This document shows positions 9,046 through 19,257 of a stretch of DNA of 64,000 bases, in pieces. Source of the DNA: Deltaproteobacteria bacterium (GTDB lineage Bacteria; Myxococcota; Myxococcia; Myxococcales; SZAS-1). Position 1 is the stretch's first letter. Every line of letters starts with the position of its first letter. Under the pieces are notes generated by a model. The model saw only the letters and a program-made list of their open reading frames with translations. It searched no databases and was not told the DNA's origin. Made by a program: the position numbers and the translations under genes. The stretch spans positions 62,001 through 126,000 of the forward strand of contig JAFEBB010000012.1 in the NCBI GenBank assembly GCA_018266075.1, in the 5' to 3' direction.

Positions 9046-9166
9046 CGAGCACCAGGAGCGGCGCTGAACATGATCAAAGCGCGTGCCGGTGCACGCACTT
9101 GGCTTCAGCGCATGGGAAGCCTGCCGAGGGCACGCGAGCGCCCTCGAGCCATCGCCTCAGCGGCGC

Positions 9167-9535
9167 TCAATTCAGCAGGGGCCTGTTGCGTTGGAGCGGC
9201 GGCGGTGAGGTCGCGTTCTCATCGGCGACGACCCGCAGCTGCGCCGACGCCGCGTACCCATCGGCGGGGAGCTGGACGACCGAAAGCTGCAGCTGTGGAG
9301 CTGGGAGCGAGCGGGCGTCGCTCGCGACCGGGAGTCGTTCGGCCGGCGCGCGCACGGTGCAGCAGGTGGCGCGCAGCGCAGACTGGCTATCCTTGTTCGC
9401 CTTGGCGCAGTGGGCGCACGCCGCGTGCTGCGACGGCACCACCCGCCCGTGGCACTCGATCGTGGCCATGGCCGGCACGGCCGACCAGGCGGTGAACGCG
9501 AAAGCCAGCGCGATGGCGAGCGGGCGGGAAGTCAC
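9167..9535 (-). CDS. Exported Cys-rich small protein
   Basis: A 122-residue protein with a signal peptide (LAIALAFAFTAWSAVPAMA). The mature N-terminus is Cys-rich, with IECHG, CAHCAK and TCC; CAHCAK has a CxxC spacing and could be a redox or metal site. The C-terminal half is ordinary and ends in NRPLLN. The start is GTG at 9535; no strong ribosome site is seen. It lies 121 bases upstream of the metal-binding lipoprotein on the same strand and could be in the same transcript. Family not recognised. Confidence 0.55.
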   Translation of the reverse strand: MTSRPLAIALAFAFTAWSAVPAMATIECHGRVVPSQHAACAHCAKANKDSQSALRATCCTVRAPAERLPVASDARSLPAPQLQLSVVQLPADGYAASAQLRVVADENATSPPPLQRNRPLLN

Positions 9536-9584
9536 GCGGGGATGGTAGCGACCGGGTCTCGTGGCCGCAAACGCAAGCTCTGCG

Positions 9585-9809
9585 CTACTGCGCGTCGGGC
9601 TCGCCCATCAACCCCATGTCGGCGTGCTCGAGGATGCGGCAGTGGTATCCGGGGTTATCGAGCGCGGTGCGCAGCTCGACCGCCGAGCCCGTCGTAACCA
9701 TCACCGTGTCCTTCCACCCGCGGGCCGCGCTGTCGTCGGTCGGCAGGCTTCCCGGCGCCGTGACCAACTGGAAGCGCTGGCCGTGGATGTGGGACGGGTG
9801 CACCTCCAG
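9585..9809 (-). pseudogene. Multicopper oxidase C-terminal remnant
   Basis: The frame reads like the last cupredoxin domain of a three-domain multicopper oxidase: HPSHIHGQRFQLV, then RGWKDTVMV, then DNPGYHCRILEHADMGLM. In working enzymes the last motif is HCHILEHxxxGMM; here the second His of HCH is Arg, and residues before it are missing, so copper ligands are lost. Nothing upstream restores the first domains: the frame beyond 9809 turns into low-complexity Arg/Ser sequence. This is a decayed relic beside an intact oxidase operon. Confidence 0.7.
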
Positions 9810-9948
9810 GTCCGTGTTCTGGGAGCGGCTTCGGCCTCGGGCTGGTGACCGTGAAGCCGCTCCAGGTCCAAGATCAGCCGGAGCAGGGCTCCCTGTTGTC
9901 GGGGCGTACAACTGGAGGGCCTGCTCGGCCCCACCTGGTTAGTTCGGG

Positions 9949-10303
9949 TTGCGTCGCTCGAGCACACGCCGCCGCCGATTCCGGCGCACCACCGACGCGC
10001 TCAAAGCCGAGGGCCTCGGCGTGCTCACCACCATCGACGTCCAGGACACGCTCCAGAAGAAGCTCGACGCCAACTTTCGCAGGTTCGTGATCCACGGCGC
10101 GTGCAGCCCCGTGCTCGCGCAGCGCGCGCTCACCGCCGAGCTGGGCGTGGGCTTGCTGCCATGCAGTGTGACCGTGTTCCAGGGCGACGGCGACAGCGTG
10201 GTGGTCCAGGTGGTGAAACCCGCCGCCATGTTCGAGGTCATCCAGAAACCGGAGCTGGAGCCCGTTGCCCGCGAGGCCGACGAGCGGCTGAAGCCGCCAA
10301 AAT

Positions 10304-10323
<20 letters not shown>
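9949..10323 (+). CDS. DUF302-family protein, N-terminus doubtful
   Basis: From about residue 15 the frame matches the DUF302 family: TDALKAEGLGVLTTIDVQ, then FRRFVIHGACSPVLAQRAL and GLLPCSVTVF. The two Cys are those usually seen in DUF302. Members are small proteins often found with sulfur or metal genes; biochemistry is unclear. The first beta strand expected before FEEA-like sequence is absent, replaced by Arg-rich sequence. The only start in frame is TTG 9949, so the gene may be N-terminally truncated like the oxidase remnant next to it. It overlaps the end of the convergent ATPase gene by 20 bases. Confidence 0.6.
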
Positions 10324-12745
<2,422 letters not shown>

Positions 12746-12947
12746 GGCGGGGAGGCTGGGAAAGCAAGAGCGGGGCCCGCCTCCTGCCAACCCGGCACGC
12801 CTCCAGGGTGGATCAAACTTGCCACAGGGTGGCTCAAAACGAACCACCGGCGTGCACCTGGGTTTGCAAGGTGGTGATCAGCTTCCAGCTCAAGTTGGTC
12901 GCGGTCTTGCTACGCACTCCCCTCCGCGCGAGCTGGGGGACAAGCCG

Positions 12948-14270
12948 ATGCCGAACGGAGCGCTCTCCAGGCCTGGGGCCTTTCGACGCCGCGTCGCCCG
13001 GCAGCTCACGCTCATCGTCCTGGGCTTCGTGGCCCTCGGCGCGCTCAGCGGGGTGCTGATCGCTGCCATGGGGCGGCGCGTGCGTCACATCACCGCGGAG
13101 ACCGCACCGGACCTGAGCAACCTCTCCAGCCTGGCGGCCACGGACCTCGACGTCTCCCTCGCCGTGAGCTCGCCCAGGCCCGTCGCGGATCCGGGGAGGC
13201 GCGAGCGGCTCCTCAGGGATGCTGCGCGACTGGAGGCGCTGAGCGCAGAGCTCGCGTCGTCGGAGCACCCGAACGCCGTGGCCGCGCAAAGGTCGGTCGC
13301 GAGCGCCATACGCACGTGGCTTTCGGCGGGGCCGGAGCAGGAGGCCGCGCTGCGCGAGTCGTTGCGGAGCGCGCTGGGCGCTGCGAGCCAACCCACCGAG
13401 GAGGCCCTCGCGGCAGAAGTCTCCCAAGCGGTCCAGGACGACCGCGCCGCGCGGCAAACACTCGCCTGGCTCGCCGTGGGATGCGTGCTCTCGGTGGCGC
13501 TCGCTGCGCTCGCCGCATCCAGGCTGCTCAACACCCTGCTCGAGGCGCTGGAGGAGTTCGAGCGAACCCAGATGCTGCGGCGGGCCGAAGCAGAGTCGCG
13601 CGCGGCCGAGCTGGACCGCTTCGCGTCCACCGTGGCCCATGACCTGCGCGGACCGTTGACGTCGGTGTCGCTCGCCTTGCAGCTCGCGGCCCGCGAGCTG
13701 CGCACGCCCCGGTTGCGCGCGGCCGTGGAGACCGGGCAGAGGACCATCCGGCGCCTCGACGAGATGATCCAAGAGCTCCTTTGCTTCGCCCGGAGCGGCG
13801 GCCAGCCCGATCCAGGTGCCCACGCAAACGTGGCCGAGGTGCTCGCGCAGCTCGACCAGGAGCTGCAGCCGCGGGCGGAGGCCCAGCACGCTCACCTGCA
13901 CGTGAAGCGTGCGGACCCGATGGAGGTGGCCATGGGGCCGTCGGCGCTGCGCTCGGTGATCGCCAACCTCGTGGAGAACGCGATCAAGTACCTGGGCGCC
14001 TCGCCCACCCGAGAGGTCGAGGTCGACGCCGCCGCGACCCCGGACGCGGTGGAGATCCACGTCGTCGACACGGGGCAGGGAATTCCCCCCGACAAGCTCG
14101 AGGAGATCTTCCGGCCGTTTCGCCGCGCGACGCAGGCAGGCAGCGGCTTCGGGCTCGGGCTGGCCACCGTGAAGCGGCTCGTGGAGGCCTATGGCGGCCG
14201 GGTGCGCGTGGAGAGCGAGGTGGACAAGGGCTCGGTGTTCACCGTGCTCCTCCCGCGCGCGCACGGGTGA
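12948..14270 (+). CDS. Membrane sensor histidine kinase
   Basis: A 440-residue kinase. A first transmembrane helix (LTLIVLGFVALGALSGVLI) leads to a periplasmic sensor of about 110 residues, then a second helix (LAWLAVGCVLSVALAALAA). The cytoplasmic part has the dimerisation helix with His near residue 230 in AHDLRGPLTS, then the ATPase domain: N box NLVENAIKYL, G1 DTGQGIP and G2 GLGLATVK. A GGGGGA ribosome site precedes ATG 12948. No response regulator is adjacent. It is divergent from the proton ATPase and might control it; that is inference. It resembles the kinase at 44518-45933 in layout (AHDLRGPLT). Confidence 0.9.
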   Translation: MPNGALSRPGAFRRRVARQLTLIVLGFVALGALSGVLIAAMGRRVRHITAETAPDLSNLSSLAATDLDVSLAVSSPRPVADPGRRERLLRDAARLEALSAELASSEHPNAVAAQRSVASAIRTWLSAGPEQEAALRESLRSALGAASQPTEEALAAEVSQAVQDDRAARQTLAWLAVGCVLSVALAALAASRLLNTLLEALEEFERTQMLRRAEAESRAAELDRFASTVAHDLRGPLTSVSLALQLAARELRTPRLRAAVETGQRTIRRLDEMIQELLCFARSGGQPDPGAHANVAEVLAQLDQELQPRAEAQHAHLHVKRADPMEVAMGPSALRSVIANLVENAIKYLGASPTREVEVDAAATPDAVEIHVVDTGQGIPPDKLEEIFRPFRRATQAGSGFGLGLATVKRLVEAYGGRVRVESEVDKGSVFTVLLPRAHG

Positions 14271-14291
14271 GCGGGGCGAAGGAGGTTCGCG

Positions 14292-15200
14292 TCACTTGAG
14301 ATCGATGATCGGCGTCGCCTTGCCCTCGTCGGCGATGAGCACCTTGGCGTTGCTGGACCGCGCGAGCGCGTCCATGGCCTTGATGCGCTCCAGCTTGAGC
14401 ACGGCCTCCGTGAGGTGGGTCTGCACCGCTTGCTCGTACTCGGCGGTGGCCTTGGCGTCGATGCGCTTGGCCTCGGCGGCGCCCTGGGCACGACTCACGA
14501 CCTGCTGCGCCTCGGACTTGGCCCGCGCCTGCTCGCGCTCGTTCGCCGCCTGGGCTTCGAGGGCCTCGCGCTCCACCTGGGCCTTGCTCTCGATGAGGTG
14601 CTGCTCGGCCTCCTGCTTGGTCTTCTCGATGATGAACTTCATCTTCAATGAGCTCTGCTCGGCCTCGAGCTTGTTGTTGATGGCCTGCTGAATGGCCACG
14701 GGCAGGGTGACGTTGCGGATGAGCACCGCCTCCAGCTCGATGTGCCGGCCCTTGATCACCTTGTCCACGCCCTCGCGGATCTCGCGCTCGATGGCGTCGC
14801 GCTGGGTCGAGTAGATCTCCTCGGGCTGATAGCGGCCCACGACGCGCCGGGCCTGCGAGCGCAGCGTGGGCCCGAGCAGCACCGAGTAGTAGTGGAGCCC
14901 CAGGTCCTTGTGCAGCGCCACGACCTCTTCAGGGACGATGTGGTAGCGGATCGAGGCGTCGAGCTGGATCTGCAGCCCGTTGGCGGCGAGCACCTCCAGC
15001 TGCTCGTCGCGCTCCTGCGAGCGCGTTTCGTAGACGGTGGGCCGATCGAAGAAGCCGATGGTGTACTGCCCTTCGTTGTAGACGGTGTTCTTCACGCCGT
15101 CGGTGGTCCAGAGCACGCCGACCTGTCCGGAGTCGACGGTGAGGGTCGAGCAACCTGTGCCGAGCATGAGGGGAACCACCAGCCAGGACCAACGGTTCAT
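14292..15200 (-). CDS. SPFH/prohibitin-domain lipoprotein
   Basis: A 302-residue protein of the SPFH (stomatin/prohibitin) family with a lipobox (PLMLGTGC), so likely tethered in the envelope. The SPFH core runs through VGVLWTTDGVKN, LDASIRYHIVPEEV and VLLGPTLRSQARRVVGRY. It is followed by a long Ala/Glu/Lys coiled coil (KQEAEQHLIESKAQVEREAL), as in HflC and prohibitins, which assemble into rings. GGAGGC precedes ATG 15200. The barrel-like gene upstream ends 28 bases before, so they form an operon. The lipid anchor in place of a transmembrane helix is a variation. Confidence 0.85.
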   Translation of the reverse strand: MNRWSWLVVPLMLGTGCSTLTVDSGQVGVLWTTDGVKNTVYNEGQYTIGFFDRPTVYETRSQERDEQLEVLAANGLQIQLDASIRYHIVPEEVVALHKDLGLHYYSVLLGPTLRSQARRVVGRYQPEEIYSTQRDAIEREIREGVDKVIKGRHIELEAVLIRNVTLPVAIQQAINNKLEAEQSSLKMKFIIEKTKQEAEQHLIESKAQVEREALEAQAANEREQARAKSEAQQVVSRAQGAAEAKRIDAKATAEYEQAVQTHLTEAVLKLERIKAMDALARSSNAKVLIADEGKATPIIDLK

Positions 15201-15228
15201 GACTGCCTCCAGTGCCGAGCGCTCCGGC

Positions 15229-15903
15229 TCAGCGTGAATTGCCACCTGATGCGAGGGTGAACTCCAGACCCAGCTCTGCGGTAAAGGCGTGCACGGTCTC
15301 GCCGTGAAGGAACGAGACCCAGTCGCGTGCCGAGAGGGAGAGCGCGAAGACCGGTCCGAACGGCACGAGCGCGCCCAGCGCTGGACCGCCAGCCACCGTC
15401 ACCGAATCGCCGAGCAGGCCCGGGGCGACGAGGCCCTCGCCCTCGTACCAGGCCAGGCCGAACTGCGCCTCGATGAAGGGCTCGATGGGGAGCCCCGGGA
15501 ACGCGTAGCGCGCGCCGCCGGTGAGGAGGTTCTGCCGGGGCGTGGGAAGCAGCAGCGCCGGTGAGCCCAGCGCGTCGAATCGAGAGAGGAGGGCCAGGCC
15601 GTTTCCGAAGGCGAAGCCCGCGTGCGCGCCGATGGCGAGGCCGACCTGCGGATCGAGGGCGGGCTGGGGCACGCTCCACTGCGGGCCGAAGTCGAGCCCG
15701 ATGAGCCAGCCGCGCTGGGCGCCGCCGCCGAGGTGCATGCCCGGGCTCCGGAAGCCTGGGACCAGCTTGGCGTCCTGGGTCGACGCGAGGAGCCGAAGAG
15801 GCTCCGGCGACGCGAGCGAATCCTCGAGAGCGTCGGCGCGCGCCACGCCCACATCGCCGAGCAGAGCGATGCACGCTGCCACCTGGAGCAAGGCTCTCGG
15901 CAT
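15229..15903 (-). CDS. Exported beta-barrel-like protein
   Basis: A 224-residue protein with a signal peptide (MPRALLQVAACIALLGDVGVARA). The rest alternates hydrophobic and polar residues with Gly and aromatic turns (GWLIGLDFGPQWSV, GLAIGAHAGFAFGNGLAL, YAFPGLPIEPFIEAQFGLAWY) and ends near ELGLEFTLA, the pattern of an outer-membrane beta barrel. No named family. It precedes the SPFH lipoprotein by 28 bases on the same strand. The segment 15904-16074 between it and the next minus-strand gene shows no other gene. Confidence 0.6.
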   Translation of the reverse strand: MPRALLQVAACIALLGDVGVARADALEDSLASPEPLRLLASTQDAKLVPGFRSPGMHLGGGAQRGWLIGLDFGPQWSVPQPALDPQVGLAIGAHAGFAFGNGLALLSRFDALGSPALLLPTPRQNLLTGGARYAFPGLPIEPFIEAQFGLAWYEGEGLVAPGLLGDSVTVAGGPALGALVPFGPVFALSLSARDWVSFLHGETVHAFTAELGLEFTLASGGNSR

Positions 15904-16074
15904 GGTGCCTCACGCGGCATCCCAGTCGCGCGAAGCGCGAAGGGAGTCGATGGACGCTCGAGCAATTGGCGGGCCACGCGCTTCGCTTCGCGTTTCTGCG
16001 GGTTCTGCGCGCGCAGCGCCCCTCACGTGGACTGCTTCGGACCACCGGCGTGCGCACGCGTGGACCGGAATCGC

Positions 16075-16548
16075 TCAGGTCGTGCCCGAGGTTCCGCCGC
16101 CCGAGTCGTCCCCGGAGGTGCCGGTGGTGCTCGGGTCGCTGTTGGGGTCTGCGTTCCCGTCGTCGTCGCTGGCGGCGGTGCCCTCGTCGGTCGCCGCTGA
16201 TCCACAGTCGAACCCACAGTCCGAGACGTCGCCGGATCCGTCACTGGCAGGGGCGGGAGCCGCACCGGTGCTGCCCACGCAAGTGCCGAGCTCACACGTC
16301 TCGTCGGCCGCGCAGCAGGTGCCGGCGCAGACATCGGCCTCGGCGCAGCAGGTGCGGACCTGGGCGTCGCTGGACGTCTCCAGGCACGACTGGCTCGCGG
16401 GACAATCGCGGTCTCCGCGGCACTCGCCGCCGCACGCGCAGAGCTGCGCAGCCATCAGGACCATGGCCGCCGTGAGAAAGCGGAGGCTCGGAGGCCGGGG
16501 CGGGGTGAGCTCGAAGTGCTGCTTCTGCATGTGCGCGCGCGCGTTCAT
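16075..16548 (-). CDS. Cys-rich lipoprotein with acidic Ser/Gly tail
   Basis: A 157-residue protein: a long basic leader, a hydrophobic stretch (FLTAAMVLMAAQLCAC) ending in a lipobox-like LCAC, then a tight Cys-rich module (GECRGDRDCPASQSCLE, RTCCAEADVCAGTCCAADETCELGTC). This pattern recurs in Myxococcota surface lipoproteins; disulfides are likely. The tail is low complexity, rich in Asp, Ser and Gly, ending GTSGTT. ATG 16548 is used; ATG 16530 or the Met nearer the hydrophobic stretch are alternatives. Similar Cys modules occur in the 35642 and 37360 genes. Function unknown. Confidence 0.55.
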   Translation of the reverse strand: MNARAHMQKQHFELTPPRPPSLRFLTAAMVLMAAQLCACGGECRGDRDCPASQSCLETSSDAQVRTCCAEADVCAGTCCAADETCELGTCVGSTGAAPAPASDGSGDVSDCGFDCGSAATDEGTAASDDDGNADPNSDPSTTGTSGDDSGGGTSGTT

Positions 16549-16885
16549 CGTCTGATGGGCCGAGGCCCGACAGCGGGCCCGAAGCGGAGGCGGCGCGGTC
16601 CATGGCTTCCACGGGCTGCTGGTGAGGGCAGGCGGCGAGAGCCCCGTGCGTCGATGGAAGGCACGGTCTCGAGGCGTCGGGCGCATGGTCGCCAGCAAGG
16701 CAGGATCTGAGCCAACCGGACGCCAGCGCGAAGTCCGGCGATTGCATGAGCGCCGCGCCTCCAGCTGGTCGATTCCGATCCTCGCTGGTGCAAGGCGAGC
16801 CACTCGGGGCGCTCGCCCCTCCAGGAAACGCAGGTGGCACGTGGCGTGCTCACGCCCTCGCCGGACGCCCCGTTTGGAGGCCGCG
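16549..16885. other. Gene-free divergent gap
   Basis: This 337-base stretch separates the minus-strand Cys-rich lipoprotein from a plus-strand small membrane protein. The open frames here have no convincing composition or family. It must hold promoters for both sides. A GGAGG at 16876-16880 is the ribosome site of the gene at 16886. I see no other structure. Confidence 0.5.
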
Positions 16886-17140
16886 ATGCCCGATTCCCCG
16901 AGCGAGCCTGATGAGGAGCAGAAGCTCGAGGCGCTCCGGCGAGCGTTCGGGCGCGGGGACGCACGCACCGTCCGCCGAGATGGCGAGGCGCTGCTCGCGA
17001 CCCCGCTCTCGCCCGAGGGCGAAGCCGAGGTTCGCGAGCTCCTTCACCGCACCGCGCTCGATCCATTCACGTCGGGCGTGGTGCTCGTGATGGCGCTGGT
17101 GATTTCGGCGATCATCTTCGCGCTGGCGCTTCGGAGCTGA
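16886..17140 (+). CDS. Small tail-anchored membrane protein
   Basis: An 84-residue protein with a GGAGG ribosome site before ATG 16886. The soluble part is charged and helical (SEPDEEQKLEALRRAFGRGD, EGEAEVRELLHRTALD). A single C-terminal hydrophobic helix follows (GVVLVMALVISAIIFALAL), so it is probably tail-anchored in the inner membrane with its N-terminus in the cytoplasm. The LEALRRAFxxGDxxxVRR pattern recalls TPR-like helical repeats, but only one unit is present. Function unknown. Confidence 0.6.
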   Translation: MPDSPSEPDEEQKLEALRRAFGRGDARTVRRDGEALLATPLSPEGEAEVRELLHRTALDPFTSGVVLVMALVISAIIFALALRS

Positions 17141-17305
17141 CGTCGCGCGCGCCGCTGGATCGAAACCGACCAGCGCGCGCACCCCGTGAGCGGCATCACG
17201 CACCCAACCTCGCGACGGCTCGTGGGTCCAACGGGCGAAGGCCGTGCGCCCCTTCTTGCACCGTCGAGACAACGCGCGGCGCCTTCGTCGCGCGAGGAGG
17301 CTCGC

Positions 17306-18076
17306 ATGCGCTCGATGCTCGTCGGGTTGGCTCTCGCCGTGGTCGCCCTCGGACCGCTCTCGGCTCGCGGAGAGGAGCGCGCTCTCAATCTGCAGCTGCC
17401 CGTCTCGCCGCCACCTGCCGACGTTCCTGCTCGCACGGAGCCCGACCCTGCGCTTCGCGTCGCGCTGAAGCAGTATGCGCTCCAGCACGTGGGACTCGAG
17501 GACGTCTACAGCAGCGATGACGACGGCGGCGGCAGCTATTCGATGCAGCCGTACGTTGGGAAGTACCACCGGCTCCTCGAGCCCGATGCGTTCTTCGAGC
17601 TCGTCGGCCGCGAGGACCTCGCGAGCTCGTATCGCACGGGCTCCGTGATTCGGACCGGGCTCCTGGTGAGCTCGGTCCTGGTCTGGCTCGGCGGCGGGGC
17701 GGTGGGCGTGGCGCGGCTCACCTCCGGGAGCAGCCCGAGCGACTGCTCCACCGCCGGCCAAGACTTCGACGCCTGCATCCAGAAGGCAGACCAGGACGAG
17801 GGCAACCGCATCCGCGACGGCGTGCTCATCGAGGTCGGCGCGGCGCTCGTGGGCTCGGGGCTGCTCGTGGCCGGGCTCGTGTACGACCAGAATCCCGCGC
17901 CCGCCTCGGAGATGCGCCAGCTCGCCGACGAGTACAACGAGCGTTTGCGCGCGCGGCTCGGCCTGCCCGAAGACGACGAGCGGATGGGAACTGCGCTCAA
18001 GATCCTCGAGTCGATGCAGGTCACGCCGTACGCGAACCCGAATGGCGGCGGGCTCGCGGTGCGCGGCGGCTTCTGA
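17306..18076 (+). CDS. Exported protein with two hydrophobic segments
   Basis: A 256-residue protein with a signal peptide (MRSMLVGLALAVVALGPLSARG) and a strong GAGGAGG ribosome site. Two later hydrophobic stretches (TGLLVSSVLVWLGGGAVGVA and IEVGAALVGSGLLVAGLVYD) flank a loop with two Cys (DCSTAGQDFDACIQ), probably disulfide-bonded. The C-terminus is a charged helix (RQLADEYNERLRARLGLPED). This arrangement is seen in many Myxococcota envelope proteins, without known function. It is convergent with the lipoprotein at 18082, leaving only five bases between stops. Confidence 0.65.
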   Translation: MRSMLVGLALAVVALGPLSARGEERALNLQLPVSPPPADVPARTEPDPALRVALKQYALQHVGLEDVYSSDDDGGGSYSMQPYVGKYHRLLEPDAFFELVGREDLASSYRTGSVIRTGLLVSSVLVWLGGGAVGVARLTSGSSPSDCSTAGQDFDACIQKADQDEGNRIRDGVLIEVGAALVGSGLLVAGLVYDQNPAPASEMRQLADEYNERLRARLGLPEDDERMGTALKILESMQVTPYANPNGGGLAVRGGF

Positions 18077-18081
18077 GCGCG

Positions 18082-18501
18082 TCAGTCGCTCTGCTCTGGA
18101 GCGAGCGCGTCCTCGTTGAGGAGCGTGGTGCTCGCGAGCGGCGCCGAGGTGACCTCCCCTCCGCGCACGACGAATTGACCGGTCCGCAGGTGGCCCTGGG
18201 TGTCCTTGGTCACGATGACGTAGTCGCCGGTCGAGAGCTGGAGATCGGCGCTGTCGCGCCGGACCTCGCCCACGGGTTGGCCGGCGCCGTCGTAGAGCTG
18301 CCAGGCCGCGGTGGTGCCGGGACGCGTCGAGTGCGGGTTCTTGGGAAACCCGGTTACCAGCAGCTGGCCCACGCTCGGGGCAGGGAAGTGGATGGGGCGA
18401 TCGTCGGAGAACGGCGGCGCGCGGACGGGCAGTCCGGACGCATTCGAGAGCGCGCAGCCGCCAGACAGCACGGCGAGCGCGAAGATGAGCTGGGTGCGCA
18501 T
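18082..18501 (-). CDS. Small lipoprotein
   Basis: A 139-residue lipoprotein with lipobox LAVLSGGC and GGAGG before ATG 18501. The mature part looks beta-rich and could be one Ig-like or SH3-like domain (GQLLVTGFPKNPH, AAWQLYDGAGQPVGEV, TGDYVIVTKDTQGHLRTGQFVV). No family recognised. Confidence 0.6.
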   Translation of the reverse strand: MRTQLIFALAVLSGGCALSNASGLPVRAPPFSDDRPIHFPAPSVGQLLVTGFPKNPHSTRPGTTAAWQLYDGAGQPVGEVRRDSADLQLSTGDYVIVTKDTQGHLRTGQFVVRGGEVTSAPLASTTLLNEDALAPEQSD

Positions 18502-18690
18502 GAGACCTCCGGGAACGGAGGGCGCGAAGCAAGCGTTGCGCCATTCCATTGCGCGAGGCAGCGCGAGTCGATGGGGCGCGCGCGTGTCTCGAAATGGGCC
18601 GCTCATTGGTCGGAAACGATCCACCTCGACGCTCACGGAGTCCCTCAAGGCTTGGCTCGCCGCGGGCAGCAACACGCACAGCGCGTCGAT

Positions 18691-18849
18691 TCACTGCGCC
18701 TGTCGCACGAAGCTCTGCTGGATCCACGCGAGCACGCCGCCCACCGGTCCGAAGAGCAGCCCCACGCAGAGCATGGGGAAGTCGTCGACGGGATGATGGC
18801 CGTGAGGGGCGTGCCGGATCCGTCGCCGGAGCACGCGCGAGCGACTCAT
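18691..18849 (-). CDS. Possible 52-residue membrane peptide
   Basis: A short minus-strand frame starts MSRSRVLRRRIRHAPHGH and ends in a plausible transmembrane helix (MLCVGLLFGPVGGVLAWIQ) plus a polar tail. A basic N-terminus followed by one helix is a normal small membrane protein pattern, but no ribosome site is visible. It abuts a cyclase pseudogene on the other strand, so it might be a relic of something larger. The rest of 18502-18847 holds no gene I can support. Confidence 0.25.
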   Translation of the reverse strand: MSRSRVLRRRIRHAPHGHHPVDDFPMLCVGLLFGPVGGVLAWIQQSFVRQAQ

Positions 18850-19238
18850 GCAGGGCGAGCCTGCAATCGCAGTCGGAATCGGCATCCACTCCGGCGAGCG
18901 TGGCGGGCAACCTCGCCACACCGGAGCTCATTGAGTACACGGTCATCGGCGACACCGTGAACCTCGCGTCGTGGCTGGAGAGCGTCATCAAGCAGCACCA
19001 CGTGGATCTCGTGCTCTCGGGATCGACGTACGAGGCAGTGCGCGAGCGCTTCAGTGGCCGCAAGCTTGGCGATGAGCCGATCCGCGGCAAGGCGCAGCCC
19101 GTGGAGGTCTTCACCATCGAGGGGCCGCACAGGGCGCGAAGCCCGAGCTCAAGGCCTCGTAGTGTGGTCGATTCTGCACGCGCATGGCGCGTTTTGATCC
19201 ACGCGCGGCGCCCTCTCGCCCGAGCCGGGATGGCATGA
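18848..19238 (+). pseudogene. Class III nucleotidyl cyclase remnant, frameshifted
   Basis: Two plus-strand frames join to give the C-terminal half of a class III adenylate/guanylate cyclase domain. The first frame gives AIAVGIGIHSGER. After a one-base shift near 18897-18900 the second gives VAGNLATPELIEYTVIGDTVNLASWLE, key block EYTVIGDTVN, and continues to QPVEVFTIEG. In intact enzymes GIGIHTGxVVAGN is continuous. The metal-binding Asp half of the domain and any N-terminal sensor are gone. After about 19124 homology stops and the frame runs on to 19238. Confidence 0.75.
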
Positions 19239-19257
19239 CGTGTGCTCCACCCGGGGC

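Noticed and set aside
18343-18357. AAACCCGGTTACC as a further dyad copy
   Set aside because: Spacing between the halves does not match the four-base spacer of the others.
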